NCBI RefSeq assembly: GCF_022678485.1 | Contig: NZ_JALBYP010000026.1 | Location: 284,874 to 348,873 of the forward strand | DNA from: Aliiroseovarius sediminis | GTDB taxonomy: Bacteria; Pseudomonadota; Alphaproteobacteria; Rhodobacterales; Rhodobacteraceae | DNA: 64,000 bases | Direction of reading: 5' to 3' | Part shown: positions 34,879-43,675 of the stretch, one piece after another | Position numbering within the stretch: the first letter of the stretch is position 1 | How the letters are laid out: each line of letters begins with the position of its first letter | Position numbers and translations under genes: made by a program | The notes under the pieces: model-generated | Seen by the model: only the letters and a program-made list of their open reading frames with translations | The model's database searches: none | Told to the model about the DNA's origin: nothing

Positions 34879-35564
34879 GCCGTCCCCCACAGTGTCTCTA
34901 GCGCGGCGGACAGATCGGCATAGGTGTCCACCAACACATCAGCGCCCGCTGCCAACAGGCCTTCGCGCGGATGATAGCCCCAAGTGACACCGATGACGCG
35001 ATATCCAGCGGCGCGGCCCATTTCCATATCGAAACTCGTGTCGCCGATCATCACAGCGTTGGTTGCATCCGTCCCAGTCTCGGCCAGTGCCGCGCGCAAC
35101 ATTGACGGATGAGGCTTTGACGGGTGGTTATCCGCTGTCTGGCTGGTCACAAAGAAATGGCGAAGATCATGGGCATCATAAGCGTGATCAAGCCCGCGCC
35201 GCGCCTTGCCGGTGGCGACGCCCAACAATACCTCGTCACGCAGATGCAGCGCATCCAACGCCTGCCGCGCACCGGGATAGAGGGGGGCCGCGCCCTCGCC
35301 ACCTTTTTCAGCGCGCAGATTGACGAATACATCCTTATAAAGGTGCGACGCTTCGGCAACCTCGGCAGGTGACATGCTGGGCACCAGGCGTTCGATGGCT
35401 TCATGCAGCGACAGGCCAACGATCGACAGCACTTCGTCACGGGTCGGCAAAGCGACGCCCATCGCGCCGAAGGCACGGTGCATGGCTTCGACAATAAAAT
35501 CCTGACTGTCGATCAAGGTGCCGTCGACATCAAACACGACAAGGCGCAAGGGGGTGTCGGTCAT
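34875..35564 (-). CDS. HAD-superfamily hydrolase (phosphoglycolate phosphatase-like)
   Basis: A 229-residue HAD phosphatase. Motif I DVDGTLIDSQ (12-21), a helical cap domain (20-90), motif II around GVATGKARRG, motif III lysine in HPSKPHPSML, and motif IV MIGDTSFDMEMG are intact. It resembles Gph/PpaX, but the substrate is not certain. The frame is open far upstream inside the neighbouring gene; the ATG at 35564 (MTDTPLRL) overlaps the pseudouridine synthase stop (ATGA). Its own stop overlaps the ATP12 start in the same way. Confidence 0.88.
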   Translation of the reverse strand: MTDTPLRLVVFDVDGTLIDSQDFIVEAMHRAFGAMGVALPTRDEVLSIVGLSLHEAIERLVPSMSPAEVAEASHLYKDVFVNLRAEKGGEGAAPLYPGARQALDALHLRDEVLLGVATGKARRGLDHAYDAHDLRHFFVTSQTADNHPSKPHPSMLRAALAETGTDATNAVMIGDTSFDMEMGRAAGYRVIGVTWGYHPREGLLAAGADVLVDTYADLSAALETLWGTA

Positions 35565-36610
35565 TCCTGATCCTCGAACGGATCGGCGGGAACGTCGCCT
35601 TCCTGCCAGCCCAGATAATCCCATGTCCGCTGCATATGTTCGGGCAGCGGTGCGGTGATGGTCAGGGGCTTGCCCGTAGCCGGATGCGTGAAGGTGATCG
35701 AGCGGGCATGAAGATGCAGTTTGCGCGACAAATCGCCCCCCAATTGCGCGCCCCAGCCATCGCCAAGGTTTTCCTGACTTGATCCGCCATATTTTCCATC
35801 GCCCGCAATCGGGTGTCCCAACTCGGCCATGTGCGCGCGCAACTGATGCGTGCGCCCTGTCACGGGCACCAAAGCCACCCACGCGGCGCGACTGGCAAGC
35901 GTCGTCAGAACAGCATAGTCCGTGGTGGCACGCTTGGCGCCAGGGGTTTCGTCAACATGACGGGGGTGGACGCAAACCATCTTCTCGCCCTCGCCCTTGC
36001 CGCCGTGACCGGGCGCTTTCATCAAGCCCCAGCGAAGCGTCCCCCAGCGGGGCTGCGGCACACCGGCGACGATGGCCCAGTAAATCTTGCGCGTATCACG
36101 GGCGCGGAAGGCTTGCGTCAACTCGCCCGCCATCTTCTGAGTGCGCGCCAACAGCAAAACGCCCGAGGTATCCTTGTCAAGCCGATGCACAAGGCGCGGT
36201 TTGTCGTCCCGACCAAATTTCAACGCTTCGGCCAGCCCGTCGACATGACGCGTCTGCTTGCTGCCCCCTTGGCTGGGCAGGCCGGGGGGCTTGTTCAGCG
36301 CGATGATATCGTCGTCACGATACAGCACGCAGGACTGGATCAGTTTCGCGTCGGCATCCGAGACGCGCGGCTGGGCTTTGGGGCGGGCTTGATCTTGTGA
36401 CGCGTCTGGCAGCGGAGGCAAGCGCACCTCGGCCCCTGGCCCCACGCGGGTCGAGGGTTTGACCTTCGCCCCATCCACGCGAATCTCGCCCTTGCGACAC
36501 GCCTTTTCGATCCGGCCCTGCCCCACATGGGGAAAGACCCGCCGCACCCAACGATCCAGCCGCTGTTCGGCCTCGTCCGGGCCGACAGTGATGACCTGAA
36601 CGCCGCTCAT
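35561..36610 (-). CDS. RluA-family 23S rRNA pseudouridine synthase (RluC-like)
   Basis: A 349-residue enzyme with an N-terminal S4 RNA-binding domain (EQRLDRWVRRVFPHVGQGRIEKACRKGEI) and a catalytic domain with the aspartate motif HRLDKDTSGVLLLA (about 142-155) and the later TGRTHQLRAHMAELGHPI. The S4 plus catalytic layout suggests RluC (U955, U2504, U2580 of 23S rRNA) more than RluD, but the target is not proven. Overlaps crcB upstream and the HAD gene downstream, both as ATGA. Confidence 0.9.
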   Translation of the reverse strand: MSGVQVITVGPDEAEQRLDRWVRRVFPHVGQGRIEKACRKGEIRVDGAKVKPSTRVGPGAEVRLPPLPDASQDQARPKAQPRVSDADAKLIQSCVLYRDDDIIALNKPPGLPSQGGSKQTRHVDGLAEALKFGRDDKPRLVHRLDKDTSGVLLLARTQKMAGELTQAFRARDTRKIYWAIVAGVPQPRWGTLRWGLMKAPGHGGKGEGEKMVCVHPRHVDETPGAKRATTDYAVLTTLASRAAWVALVPVTGRTHQLRAHMAELGHPIAGDGKYGGSSQENLGDGWGAQLGGDLSRKLHLHARSITFTHPATGKPLTITAPLPEHMQRTWDYLGWQEGDVPADPFEDQE

Positions 36611-36984
36611 GCCAGCACCATGCGCGCAACGCTGAGCCCGGCCAGAAGCCCGACCAGCGACAGCAGGACCGAGCCCAGAACATAAAGGCTGGCCCCGGTG
36701 ATCTGTCCGCGTTCGTAAAGTGTGATCGCATCCAGCGAGAATGCCGAGAACGTGGTGAACCCCCCCAGCACCCCTGTCATCAGAAACGGTGCCACGACCT
36801 GCCCGCCCTTGCGGGCCAATGCCACAACCAACACGCCCATCAGGAACGAGCCGACGACATTCACAACCATGGTGCCCGCTGGGAAACCATGCCCCAGCAC
36901 GCGCGTCACCGCGTTGCCGGTCAGATACCGGGCCGAGGTGCCGATTGCGCCACCAAGGGCGACTTGAACAAGGGGTGTCATCAT
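36607..36984 (-). CDS. crcB: Fluoride efflux channel CrcB/FluC
   Basis: A 125-residue, four-helix membrane protein that exports fluoride as a dual-topology dimer. Signatures are GGAIGTSARY near the N terminus, the conserved Asn in VNVVGSFLMG, and TGVLGGFTTFSAFS. Two adjacent ATGs at 36984 and 36981 follow AGG; the frame is open 13 codons further upstream but that would add a non-hydrophobic tail. Its stop overlaps the pseudouridine synthase start. No fluoride riboswitch is visible upstream. Confidence 0.92.
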   Translation of the reverse strand: MMTPLVQVALGGAIGTSARYLTGNAVTRVLGHGFPAGTMVVNVVGSFLMGVLVVALARKGGQVVAPFLMTGVLGGFTTFSAFSLDAITLYERGQITGASLYVLGSVLLSLVGLLAGLSVARMVLA

Positions 36985-37038
36985 GGCGCCTAACTCGGAT
37001 GCGGCGGCCGGGTTGTCAAGCATTGCATGGCATCTCGT

Positions 37039-37632
37039 TCATAGCTCGGGATGATCTTTGCGAACCTCTTTCCAACCAGTGATCATCGGCCGAACCAGAT
37101 CCTCGCGCTTCCAGAAACGGTAATAGAGGATCGCGCCGACATGCAGAACGACCAGCGCAAGCAGGATCTTGGACAACAGCCGGTGCGTGCCAGCCGCCCA
37201 ACGGGCCGTGTCAAACTCCACCCAACTGGCCAGCGGTCCGACATTCACGAAATCATCCGGGTCTGCAATCAGACCCGTGCCAATCTGCGCGGCCAAGACC
37301 GCAAGGATCGCAAAAACCGACAAAGCCCCGACCGGGTTATGTCCGGGCCAATGGCTTGGTGTACGTTTTGTTATGTTTTTGATATAATTCCAAGTGGTGC
37401 GTGGCCCATAGATGAACGACCAAAAGCGCACGGGCTTTGGCCCCCATATCCCCCAAAACAACCGCACGACCAGTAAACCAGCCACCGCATAGCCCATGTA
37501 GTAATGAAGCGACATGACAGTCGGCCCAAACCGGCCCAGATACCAGCCCGTGACGACGACCACCACCAGCGACCAGTGAAACACGCGAGTCAGCGGGTCC
37601 CATATCCGTTTTTTTTGCGAGGAATATTGCAT
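37039..37632 (-). CDS. Cytochrome b561-type membrane protein
   Basis: A 197-residue di-haem b-type cytochrome with four transmembrane helices. Haem-ligand histidines can be seen in RVFHWSLVVVV, SLHYYMGYAV, and GTHRLLSKILLALVVLHVGAILYY. It likely moves electrons between a quinone pool and an unknown periplasmic or soluble partner, often a cytochrome c. It lies 55 bp upstream of crcB and 45 bp after rarA, same strand. GGGGGGAGG precedes the start at some distance. Confidence 0.88.
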   Translation of the reverse strand: MQYSSQKKRIWDPLTRVFHWSLVVVVVTGWYLGRFGPTVMSLHYYMGYAVAGLLVVRLFWGIWGPKPVRFWSFIYGPRTTWNYIKNITKRTPSHWPGHNPVGALSVFAILAVLAAQIGTGLIADPDDFVNVGPLASWVEFDTARWAAGTHRLLSKILLALVVLHVGAILYYRFWKREDLVRPMITGWKEVRKDHPEL

Positions 37633-37677
37633 ATTTGATCCTTCTCTCTAGGGGGGAGGTGCCGGAAAGTGCGTGGT

Positions 37678-39000
37678 CTATTCGGTTCGCTTGGACCGCA
37701 AGCGTGCGAAATAATCGGTGCGCTTCTTCAACTCGCGCTCGAACCCGCGTTCGACCGGCATATAAAAGACGCCGCGCTTAACACCATCGGGGAAATAGTT
37801 TTGCCCCGAAAAGCCGTCCGGCGCGTCGTGGTCATAAGCATAGCCCGCGCCATATCCCTGTTCATCCATCAATTTGGTCGGGGCGTTCAGGATGTGTTTG
37901 GGCGGTGGCTCAGACCCGGTTTTCTTCGCCGCCGCCATCGCGGCCTTATAGGCCACATAGGCCGCATTGGATTTTGGAGCAAGTGCCAGATAAGTCACCG
38001 ATTGCGCCAGCGCCAATTCGCCTTCAGGACTGCCAAGGCGTTCATACGTTTCCCAGGCATCCAGGCAAACCCGGTGGGCCTGCGGATCGGCCAAGCCAAT
38101 GTCCTCCACCGCCATTCGGGTAATACGACGCGCCAGATAGCGGGGGTCTTCACCGCCCGCCAGCATCCGCGCCAGCCAGTAAAGCGCCGCATCAGGGTCC
38201 GAGCCGCGCACCGACTTGTGAAGTGCCGATATCAGATTGAAATGTTCGTCGCCTGACTTGTCATAGACCGCAGCCCGGCGCATCAAGCGCGATGAAAGGC
38301 TGGGCACGTCCAGCTTTCCATCGACTTTCCACGCAAAAACCTGTTCTACAAGGTTCAAAAGCGCCCGTCCGTCGCCATCGGCCATCTCAAGCAACGCTTC
38401 GCGCGCCTCACCAGTCAAGGGAAGGGGGCGGTCCATCTCTTGTTCCGCACGCTGGGCAAGCCGTTCAAGATCGGCAAGCGACAGGCGGGTCAGCACCAGA
38501 ACTTGCGCGCGCGACAATACAGCGGCGTTCAATTCGAATGACGGATTTTCGGTGGTCGCGCCGACCAAAAGGATGGTGCCATCCTCCATATGTGGCAAGA
38601 ACCCATCCTGTTGGGCTTTGTTGAAACGGTGAACCTCGTCCACGAACAAGAGCGTGCCCTGCCCGTTCGATCGCCTGTGCCGCGCAGCTTCAAACACTTT
38701 TCGAAGTTCGGGAACACCGGTGAAGATGGCGCTAATCTGCACGAAATGCAGATCGGTTTCCTGCGCCAGAAGGCGTGCGATTGTGGTTTTGCCGACACCG
38801 GGCGGCCCCCAAAAGATCAGCGACCCAAGACTGCCCGACGCAAGCATTGTGCCCAAGGGCGCGTCAGGGCCAAGCACCTGTTCCTGCCCGATGACCTCGG
38901 CCAAGGTGCGGGGCCTAAGGCGGTCGGCCAAAGGACGTGGCGCATCCTTGCCACCCTCAGGGGTCTTGCCCGCGGGGTCATTGTCAAACAAATCTGCCAT
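37678..39000 (-). CDS. rarA: Replication-associated recombination protein A (RarA/MgsA)
   Basis: A 440-residue AAA+ ATPase of the clamp-loader group that acts at stalled replication forks. Key features are the N-terminal LADRLRPRTLAEVIGQEQVLG, Walker A GPPGVGKTT, Walker B LLFVDEVHRFNKAQQD, sensor 1 LVGATTENPSF, and the C-terminal tetramerisation part with IGLADPQA. The length is normal. It lies between luxR and the cytochrome b561 gene in a minus-strand run. Confidence 0.95.
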   Translation of the reverse strand: MADLFDNDPAGKTPEGGKDAPRPLADRLRPRTLAEVIGQEQVLGPDAPLGTMLASGSLGSLIFWGPPGVGKTTIARLLAQETDLHFVQISAIFTGVPELRKVFEAARHRRSNGQGTLLFVDEVHRFNKAQQDGFLPHMEDGTILLVGATTENPSFELNAAVLSRAQVLVLTRLSLADLERLAQRAEQEMDRPLPLTGEAREALLEMADGDGRALLNLVEQVFAWKVDGKLDVPSLSSRLMRRAAVYDKSGDEHFNLISALHKSVRGSDPDAALYWLARMLAGGEDPRYLARRITRMAVEDIGLADPQAHRVCLDAWETYERLGSPEGELALAQSVTYLALAPKSNAAYVAYKAAMAAAKKTGSEPPPKHILNAPTKLMDEQGYGAGYAYDHDAPDGFSGQNYFPDGVKRGVFYMPVERGFERELKKRTDYFARLRSKRTE

Positions 39001-39058
39001 GATCCAAATCTAGGCCCCCCGCGCGCGCGTTGAAAGGTGAAAAGACGCAACGCTGCGG

Positions 39059-39670
39059 TTACAGCAGGTTATATTCCTGCGCACGTTGGATTGCTTCGGC
39101 GGTGGTGCGCACAAAAAGCCGCTCGCGGGCGGCCCGCAACCGCGCCTTGAATGCACTTTCCGAGATCCCCAACATGGACGCCGCCTGTGCGTGGCGACTG
39201 CCTTTCGCAATCAAACGCAAAGCCATCCGCTGCGCGGCGGTCAATTGCTCGGGCGGGGTCGACTTATCGTGCAATTCGATCACCAGCTTCTGGATCGCTG
39301 CAATTTCGTCATCCGTGAATTCGCGGTCGTCGCGCGCGAATCCGCCGATTGTGCGTGACGAGGTCGGCCCGTGCGCGACCGCCGCCCCAAACCGCAATCC
39401 AAAACTGGCGGCTTGGTCCAGGATGCCATGGCGGTCCGGCAGATCAAGTTCGCTCCATCGAATGGTGCCTTCGCAACCGAACCCCCAGAACACCATCGGA
39501 TCAGCCAGCATATACCCCTTTTCGGTATAAACCTGACTCCAACGCGGATCGTAGGTTTGAATCATGATATGCGCCGACGCGTAGCGAATATGCAAACCCA
39601 ATGCAAAACCGTTTGGCGACAAGTCGGACAACTGGGCCAGTCCCAGATCAAGACCAAAGTTTTCGGTCAT
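39059..39670 (-). CDS. LuxR-family autoinducer-binding regulator (possible solo)
   Basis: A 203-residue quorum-sensing type regulator. The autoinducer-binding domain (about 15-130) keeps the invariant set W-x3-Y, D-P and W (RWSQVYTEKGYMLADPMVFWG, then TIRWSEL). The C-terminal LuxR helix-turn-helix (about 143-200) is recognisable, LTAAQRMALRLIAKG and MLGISESAFKARLRAARERL, although the recognition helix is atypical. No intact luxI synthase gene occurs in the window, but a possible luxI-like remnant lies just upstream on the other strand. It is followed by rarA 58 bp downstream. Confidence 0.87.
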   Translation of the reverse strand: MTENFGLDLGLAQLSDLSPNGFALGLHIRYASAHIMIQTYDPRWSQVYTEKGYMLADPMVFWGFGCEGTIRWSELDLPDRHGILDQAASFGLRFGAAVAHGPTSSRTIGGFARDDREFTDDEIAAIQKLVIELHDKSTPPEQLTAAQRMALRLIAKGSRHAQAASMLGISESAFKARLRAARERLFVRTTAEAIQRAQEYNLL

Positions 39671-40280
39671 TCTTTATTTCCCAATACCCACTCGCCTATT
39701 CTTCTAGACGGTCACAACCAAACCAAACAACCTAAAATTGTCCATCCTTTTGTGATGCGCAATATCATGCGTAGTAGGGCACATCCGGAACCCGACCTGC
39801 GTGAACGGCGTAGAGCAGAGTCTGTGCTGCACTGTGAACGTCGCATCTCCCGCCGCTCACAAGGTCCTCTTTGCCGTTCTATACCGCAACAACGACCGCG
39901 GTCTGACCCATGTTATGGACAGGCTGATGACTGTCATTCAGCCCCGCCGGCCCTAGCCAGCGCGTCATTCGATCAGCCTAAATCCTCGCTTTTTAGTTCC
40001 GAGAGGGGCGCAAGCTCATGCACCGGATTGGTATCAGGCGTGGCTCTGACATCCTCAGACGCCATAGCAAAAGAGTTCGGTTGAGTAACTGAACAAACGT
40101 GCCCGCAGATGTTTGGGATGGGATATTCCAACGGAGGCATTCAGAGAAGAACTTATGAAACGGGATTATCTGAAACTGTCACAATGCCCCCTGCGATTTC
40201 CACTTGATACGCAAGGGCCAGCAACGAAAAAACCCCGCGCAAATTGCACGGGGTTTCGGTAGAGCCTTGATTGGCCGAAT
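39671..40280. other. 610-bp gap between luxR and rplQ, no supported gene
   Basis: No intact gene is convincing here. A plus-strand frame of 65 codons (39759-39956) lacks a good start but encodes a patch reading LFAVLYRNNDRGLTHVM, faintly like the C-terminal part of LuxI synthases. The rplQ terminator lies at 40231-40255. The remainder shows nothing I can name. Confidence 0.45.
40225..40255 (-). terminator. Terminator of the rpsM-rpsK-rpoA-rplQ block
   Basis: On the minus strand AACCCCG...CGGGGTT (40231-40255, one mismatch in the inner stem, AATTT loop) is followed by TTTTTCGTT. It begins about 25 bases after the rplQ stop and closes the alpha operon. Confidence 0.85.
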
Positions 40281-40700
40281 TTAATCGTCTGCCGCTTCTT
40301 CTGCTTCCAGACGGATGCGGTCAGCAGCACCCTTGGCGTCGACATCGCGATCAACGAACTCGATAATCGCCATCGGGGCCATATCACCATAGCGGAAACC
40401 AGCTTTCAGAACGCGGACATAGCCACCCTTGCGGTCGGCAAAACGCGGCCCCAGAACGTCGAACAATTTAGCGACGTGTTGGTCTTGCTTCAAACGAGCA
40501 GACGCCTGGCGGCGAGCATGAACATCGCCGCGTTTGGCCAGCGTGATCATTTTTTCGATGATCGGGCGCAGTTCTTTGGCTTTCGGCAGGGTCGTTTTGA
40601 TCTGTTCATGTTCGATCAGCGAACCAGCCATGTTGGCAAACATCGCTTTGCGGTGTTCATGTGTGCGATTCAGGCGGCGATAACCACGAGCGTGACGCAT
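40281..40700 (-). CDS. rplQ: 50S ribosomal protein L17
   Basis: A 139-residue large-subunit protein. The start [24 protein letters not shown] is diagnostic; the L17 core is followed by a C-terminal extension ([25 protein letters not shown]) that is acidic at its end. Last gene of the alpha operon, 149 bp after rpoA, a longer spacer than usual that holds two hairpins (40752-40767 and 40821-40842). Confidence 0.97.
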   Translation of the reverse strand: MRHARGYRRLNRTHEHRKAMFANMAGSLIEHEQIKTTLPKAKELRPIIEKMITLAKRGDVHARRQASARLKQDQHVAKLFDVLGPRFADRKGGYVRVLKAGFRYGDMAPMAIIEFVDRDVDAKGAADRIRLEAEEAADD

Positions 40701-40820
40701 TTTCTTAATCCTTCTTTGGTGCCCTTGAACGGGCGGTGCTTTGTCCGAGAACCGATGCGTGTCGGTCCCTCTCCTTGGGGCAGGATTGCCCAGATGCTCC
40801 CCGCATCAGGCGGGCATTTT

Positions 40821-40842
40821 GGGGGCCGGGCGCCCAGCCCCC
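40821..40842 (-). other. GC-rich hairpin in the rpoA-rplQ spacer
   Basis: GGGGGC...GCCCCC (40821-40826 with 40837-40842) enclosing a GGG/CCC inner stem, just after the rpoA stop. There is no U-run after it, so mRNA processing or stability is more likely than termination. Confidence 0.4.
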
Positions 40843-40849
40843 GAAAGTC

Positions 40850-41866
40850 TTAGAACTGGTCTTCGAATTTCTTCGCCAGTTCTTCGATGTTTTCAGGCGG
40901 CCATTCTTCGACATCCATGCCAAGGTGCAGACCCATGCCCGAAAGCACTTCCTTGATCTCGTTCAGCGACTTGCGGCCGAAGTTCGGTGTGCGCAACATC
41001 TCTGCTTCGGTTTTCTGGATCAGATCGCCGATATATACGATGTTGTCGTTCTTCAGGCAGTTTGCCGAACGGACCGACAGTTCCAGCTCGTCCACTTTTT
41101 TCAGCAGAAGCGGGTTGAACTCAAGTCCATCATCTTCGTCCTGGCGACCAGCCGCTTCCGGCTCGTCGAAGTTCACGAAGATCGACAGCTGATCCTGCAC
41201 GATGCGGGCCGCGAATGCCACGGCATCTTCCGGGGTCACGGACCCATCGGTTTCCAGTTTCAGCGTCAGCTTGTCATAGTCCAGAACCTGACCTTCGCGG
41301 GTCGGCTGAACGTCATAGCTGACTTTCTTGACCGGCGAATAGATCGCATCAACCGGGATCAGGCCAATCGGCGCATCTTCCGGCTTGTTCTTGTCGGATG
41401 CGACATAACCCTTGCCGGTATTGACGGTCAGTTCCATGAACAAGTCGGCGCCGTCATCCAGGTGACAGATCACGTGATCCTTGTTCAGGATGTCGATCCC
41501 GGCAGTTTCGGTGATGTCACCGGCGGTCACGACCATTGGCCCCTTGGCCGAAATCGACAGGCGCTTGGGGCCTTCGACTTCCATATTGATCGCGACACCC
41601 TTCAGGTTCAGAACAATGTCGGTGACGTCTTCACGCACACCCGCGACCGAGCTGAATTCGTGCAGCACGTTGTCGATCTGCACCGAAGTAATGGCCGCAC
41701 CTTGCAAGCTGCTCATCAGCACGCGGCGCAGGGCGTTGCCAAGGGTCAGGCCAAAGCCACGCTCAAGCGGCTCGGCCACAACGGTTGCCTGACGTGCGGG
41801 GTCGTTGCCCGGTTTCACTTCCAGCTGTGTCGGCTTAATCAGTTCAGCCCAATTTTTGTGGATCAT
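40850..41866 (-). CDS. rpoA: DNA-directed RNA polymerase subunit alpha
   Basis: A 338-residue alpha subunit: N-terminal assembly domain (about 1-235, including LKPTQ-like [10 protein letters not shown] and [25 protein letters not shown]) and the C-terminal DNA/activator-binding domain (about 250-330, [25 protein letters not shown]). I choose the ATG at 41866 (MIHKNWAEL) because GGAGGG stands before it; an upstream in-frame ATG at 41878 would place that site inside the gene. Between rpsK and rplQ as in other alpha operons. Confidence 0.97.
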   Translation of the reverse strand: MIHKNWAELIKPTQLEVKPGNDPARQATVVAEPLERGFGLTLGNALRRVLMSSLQGAAITSVQIDNVLHEFSSVAGVREDVTDIVLNLKGVAINMEVEGPKRLSISAKGPMVVTAGDITETAGIDILNKDHVICHLDDGADLFMELTVNTGKGYVASDKNKPEDAPIGLIPVDAIYSPVKKVSYDVQPTREGQVLDYDKLTLKLETDGSVTPEDAVAFAARIVQDQLSIFVNFDEPEAAGRQDEDDGLEFNPLLLKKVDELELSVRSANCLKNDNIVYIGDLIQKTEAEMLRTPNFGRKSLNEIKEVLSGMGLHLGMDVEEWPPENIEELAKKFEDQF

Positions 41867-41931
41867 GCGTCCCTCCATACCAGTCCTGTCCCCATGTCCA
41901 AAGGGCAGGACGCCCGAGGTTAAAATGACGG

Positions 41932-41960
41932 AAAACCGGGCCGCGTTGATCGCAGCCCGG
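41932..41960 (-). terminator. Terminator-like hairpin between rpsK and rpoA
   Basis: On the minus strand CCGGGCTGCG-ATCAA-CGCGGCCCGG forms a 10-bp stem (one G-U pair; 41936-41945 with 41951-41960) followed by TTTTCC. It lies 11 bases before the end of rpsK's spacer side and 66 bases before rpoA. It may set the ratio of rpoA to ribosomal-protein transcripts by partial termination. Confidence 0.6.
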
Positions 41961-41971
41961 AGAAAATCTGA

Positions 41972-42361
41972 TTAAACGCGGCGACGTTTCGGCGGACGGC
42001 ACCCGTTATGTGCAATCGGCGTCACGTCGCGGATTGATGTGATGTTGAAGCCAACAGCAGCCAGAGCACGCAGAGCCGATTCACGACCCGAACCGGGGCC
42101 TTGAACTTCGACTTCCAGCGTCTTGACGCCGTGTTCCTGCGCCTTCTTGCCTGCATCTTCTGCCGCCATCTGGGCTGCATACGGGGTCGACTTGCGCGAA
42201 CCTTTGAAGCCCATTGTGCCAGCCGACGACCACGAGATCGCGTTGCCCTGCACGTCCGAAATCAGGATCTTGGTATTGTTGAACGAAGAGTTCACGTGAG
42301 CAACACCAGATGCGATGTTCTTACGCTCTTTACGCTTTGCACGGATCTTATCACGAGCCAT
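41972..42361 (-). CDS. rpsK: 30S ribosomal protein S11
   Basis: A 129-residue small-subunit platform protein. The core [35 protein letters not shown] and the end [18 protein letters not shown] are diagnostic. It lies 15 bp after rpsM and before rpoA. Normal length. Confidence 0.98.
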   Translation of the reverse strand: MARDKIRAKRKERKNIASGVAHVNSSFNNTKILISDVQGNAISWSSAGTMGFKGSRKSTPYAAQMAAEDAGKKAQEHGVKTLEVEVQGPGSGRESALRALAAVGFNITSIRDVTPIAHNGCRPPKRRRV

Positions 42362-42376
42362 TTATCGAACCCTCCC

Positions 42377-42745
42377 TTATTTCTTCTTGCCGGCAATGGC
42401 CTTTGCGGGGCCTTTGCGGGTGCGAGCGTTGGTATGGGTGCGCTGACCGCGCACGGGAAGGTTGCGGCGGTGGCGAAGACCGCGATAAGCGCCCAGATCC
42501 ATCAGGCGCTTGATGTTCATCTGCGTTTCACGGCGCAGGTCACCTTCGACGGTGAATGTTGCGTCGATATGCTCGCGGATGGCCAGAACTTCGGCGTCCG
42601 ATAGTTCATTAACACGACGGGATTCGTCGATGTTTACGGCTTCGCAAATGGCTTTGGCCGATGAGGGACCAATTCCGGTGATATATGTCAGGGCGATCGG
42701 GACCCGCTTGTGGGTCGGGATGTTTACGCCGGCAATACGTGCCAC
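42377..42745 (-). CDS. rpsM: 30S ribosomal protein S13
   Basis: A 122-residue small-subunit head protein contacting tRNA and the 50S subunit. [22 protein letters not shown] at the start and [24 protein letters not shown] with a basic tail at the end are diagnostic. First gene of the alpha block; 285 bp separate it from adk, enough for the candidate promoter at 42902-42930. Confidence 0.98.
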   Translation of the reverse strand: MARIAGVNIPTHKRVPIALTYITGIGPSSAKAICEAVNIDESRRVNELSDAEVLAIREHIDATFTVEGDLRRETQMNIKRLMDLGAYRGLRHRRNLPVRGQRTHTNARTRKGPAKAIAGKKK

Positions 42746-42901
42746 GTGTCACTTTCCTTTTCGTTGCGGTTCCGTAGCTCCGGAACCTTTTTTCACAACG
42801 GAAGCCCGCTGGATTATTCCCGCGGGCCGCGCTGAATTTCTGGTCTGGCGCGGGCAGAGGAGCGACCCCGAACGCACGCCGATTCCCGTGAGGGATGGGA
42901 T

Positions 42902-42930
42902 GACTTAGATGGGATTGTCGCGGGCGTCAA
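42902..42930 (-). promoter_or_regulatory. Candidate rpsM promoter
   Basis: On the minus strand TTGACG (42930-42925), 17 bp containing runs of C, then TAAGTC (42907-42902), about 155 bp before rpsM. The -10 is weak, but the architecture resembles the other ribosomal promoters in the window. Confidence 0.4.
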
Positions 42931-43030
42931 GCCATGTTGGGCAGAAGGTCACGATATCACCCGCATCACCCTAAAAGAACAGGCGCCGCTTACGAAAACA
43001 GCACCTGCGCAACATTCGGGGAAGTAAGGA

Positions 43031-43675
43031 TCAGGCGTCCAACACTTTGGCGATCGCGTCCTTTACCTCGTCAATCTCGCCCAGCCCGTTGACGGTCCGA
43101 AGGTGGCCCGTAGCGTAATAATAACCAATCAGCGGCGAGGTCTTCTTATAATACTCAAGCAGCCGCATCCGCAGGCTTTCCGAAGTGTCGTCGGCGCGGC
43201 GTGTGAACTCGGTCCCGCCGCAGACGGAGCATGCCCCATCCGCCGGGATCGGCTTGGAGATGTCGTTATACCCCTCGCCACATTGGACGCAGGTGGAACG
43301 CGCGGTGATGCGGGCGATCAGGTCGGCGTCCTCGACACGCATTTCGATCACCACGTCCAGCTTCGTGCCGTGCTTTTCCAGCAGGCTGCCCAATGCATCG
43401 GCCTGAGCCAGCGTGCGGGGGAAGCCGTCGAAGATGAACCCACCCTCGTGGTCGCTTTCCAGCTTTTCTTCAATCAGGCCGATTACGATCTCGTCCGTGA
43501 CCAACTGACCTGCGTCCATGATCGCGGCAACCTTCTGCCCCATTTCAGTGCCCGAAGCCTTTGCCTCGCGCAGCATGTCGCCGGTGGAGAGTTGCATCAT
43601 GCCACGGTCTTCAACCAACAGGCGGGCTTGCGTGCCTTTACCGGCACCGGGTGGTCCAAGCAGAATAACATTCAT
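43031..43675 (-). CDS. adk: Adenylate kinase
   Basis: A 214-residue nucleotide kinase (AMP + ATP to 2 ADP). The P-loop [10 protein letters not shown] is at 7-16, the AMP site in STGDMLREA, and [11 protein letters not shown]. The LID carries a four-cysteine zinc site (CVQC and CSVC around residues 129-152), as in Gram-positive and many alphaproteobacterial enzymes. Its ATG overlaps the secY stop (ATGA), keeping the secY-adk pair of the spc operon. Confidence 0.97.
   Translation of the reverse strand: MNVILLGPPGAGKGTQARLLVEDRGMMQLSTGDMLREAKASGTEMGQKVAAIMDAGQLVTDEIVIGLIEEKLESDHEGGFIFDGFPRTLAQADALGSLLEKHGTKLDVVIEMRVEDADLIARITARSTCVQCGEGYNDISKPIPADGACSVCGGTEFTRRADDTSESLRMRLLEYYKKTSPLIGYYYATGHLRTVNGLGEIDEVKDAIAKVLDA

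Noticed and set aside
36985..37038. Fluoride riboswitch before crcB
   Set aside because: The gap is too short and lacks the fluoride aptamer pattern; crcB is probably transcribed from further upstream.
39371..40084. 237-codon plus-strand frame over luxR and the gap
   Set aside because: Its first half is the antisense of luxR and the rest is Arg/Ser-rich without protein character.
40154..40260. Short plus-strand frame MKRDYLKLSQ after GAGAAGAA
   Set aside because: It runs through the rplQ terminator hairpin and is only about 35 codons long.
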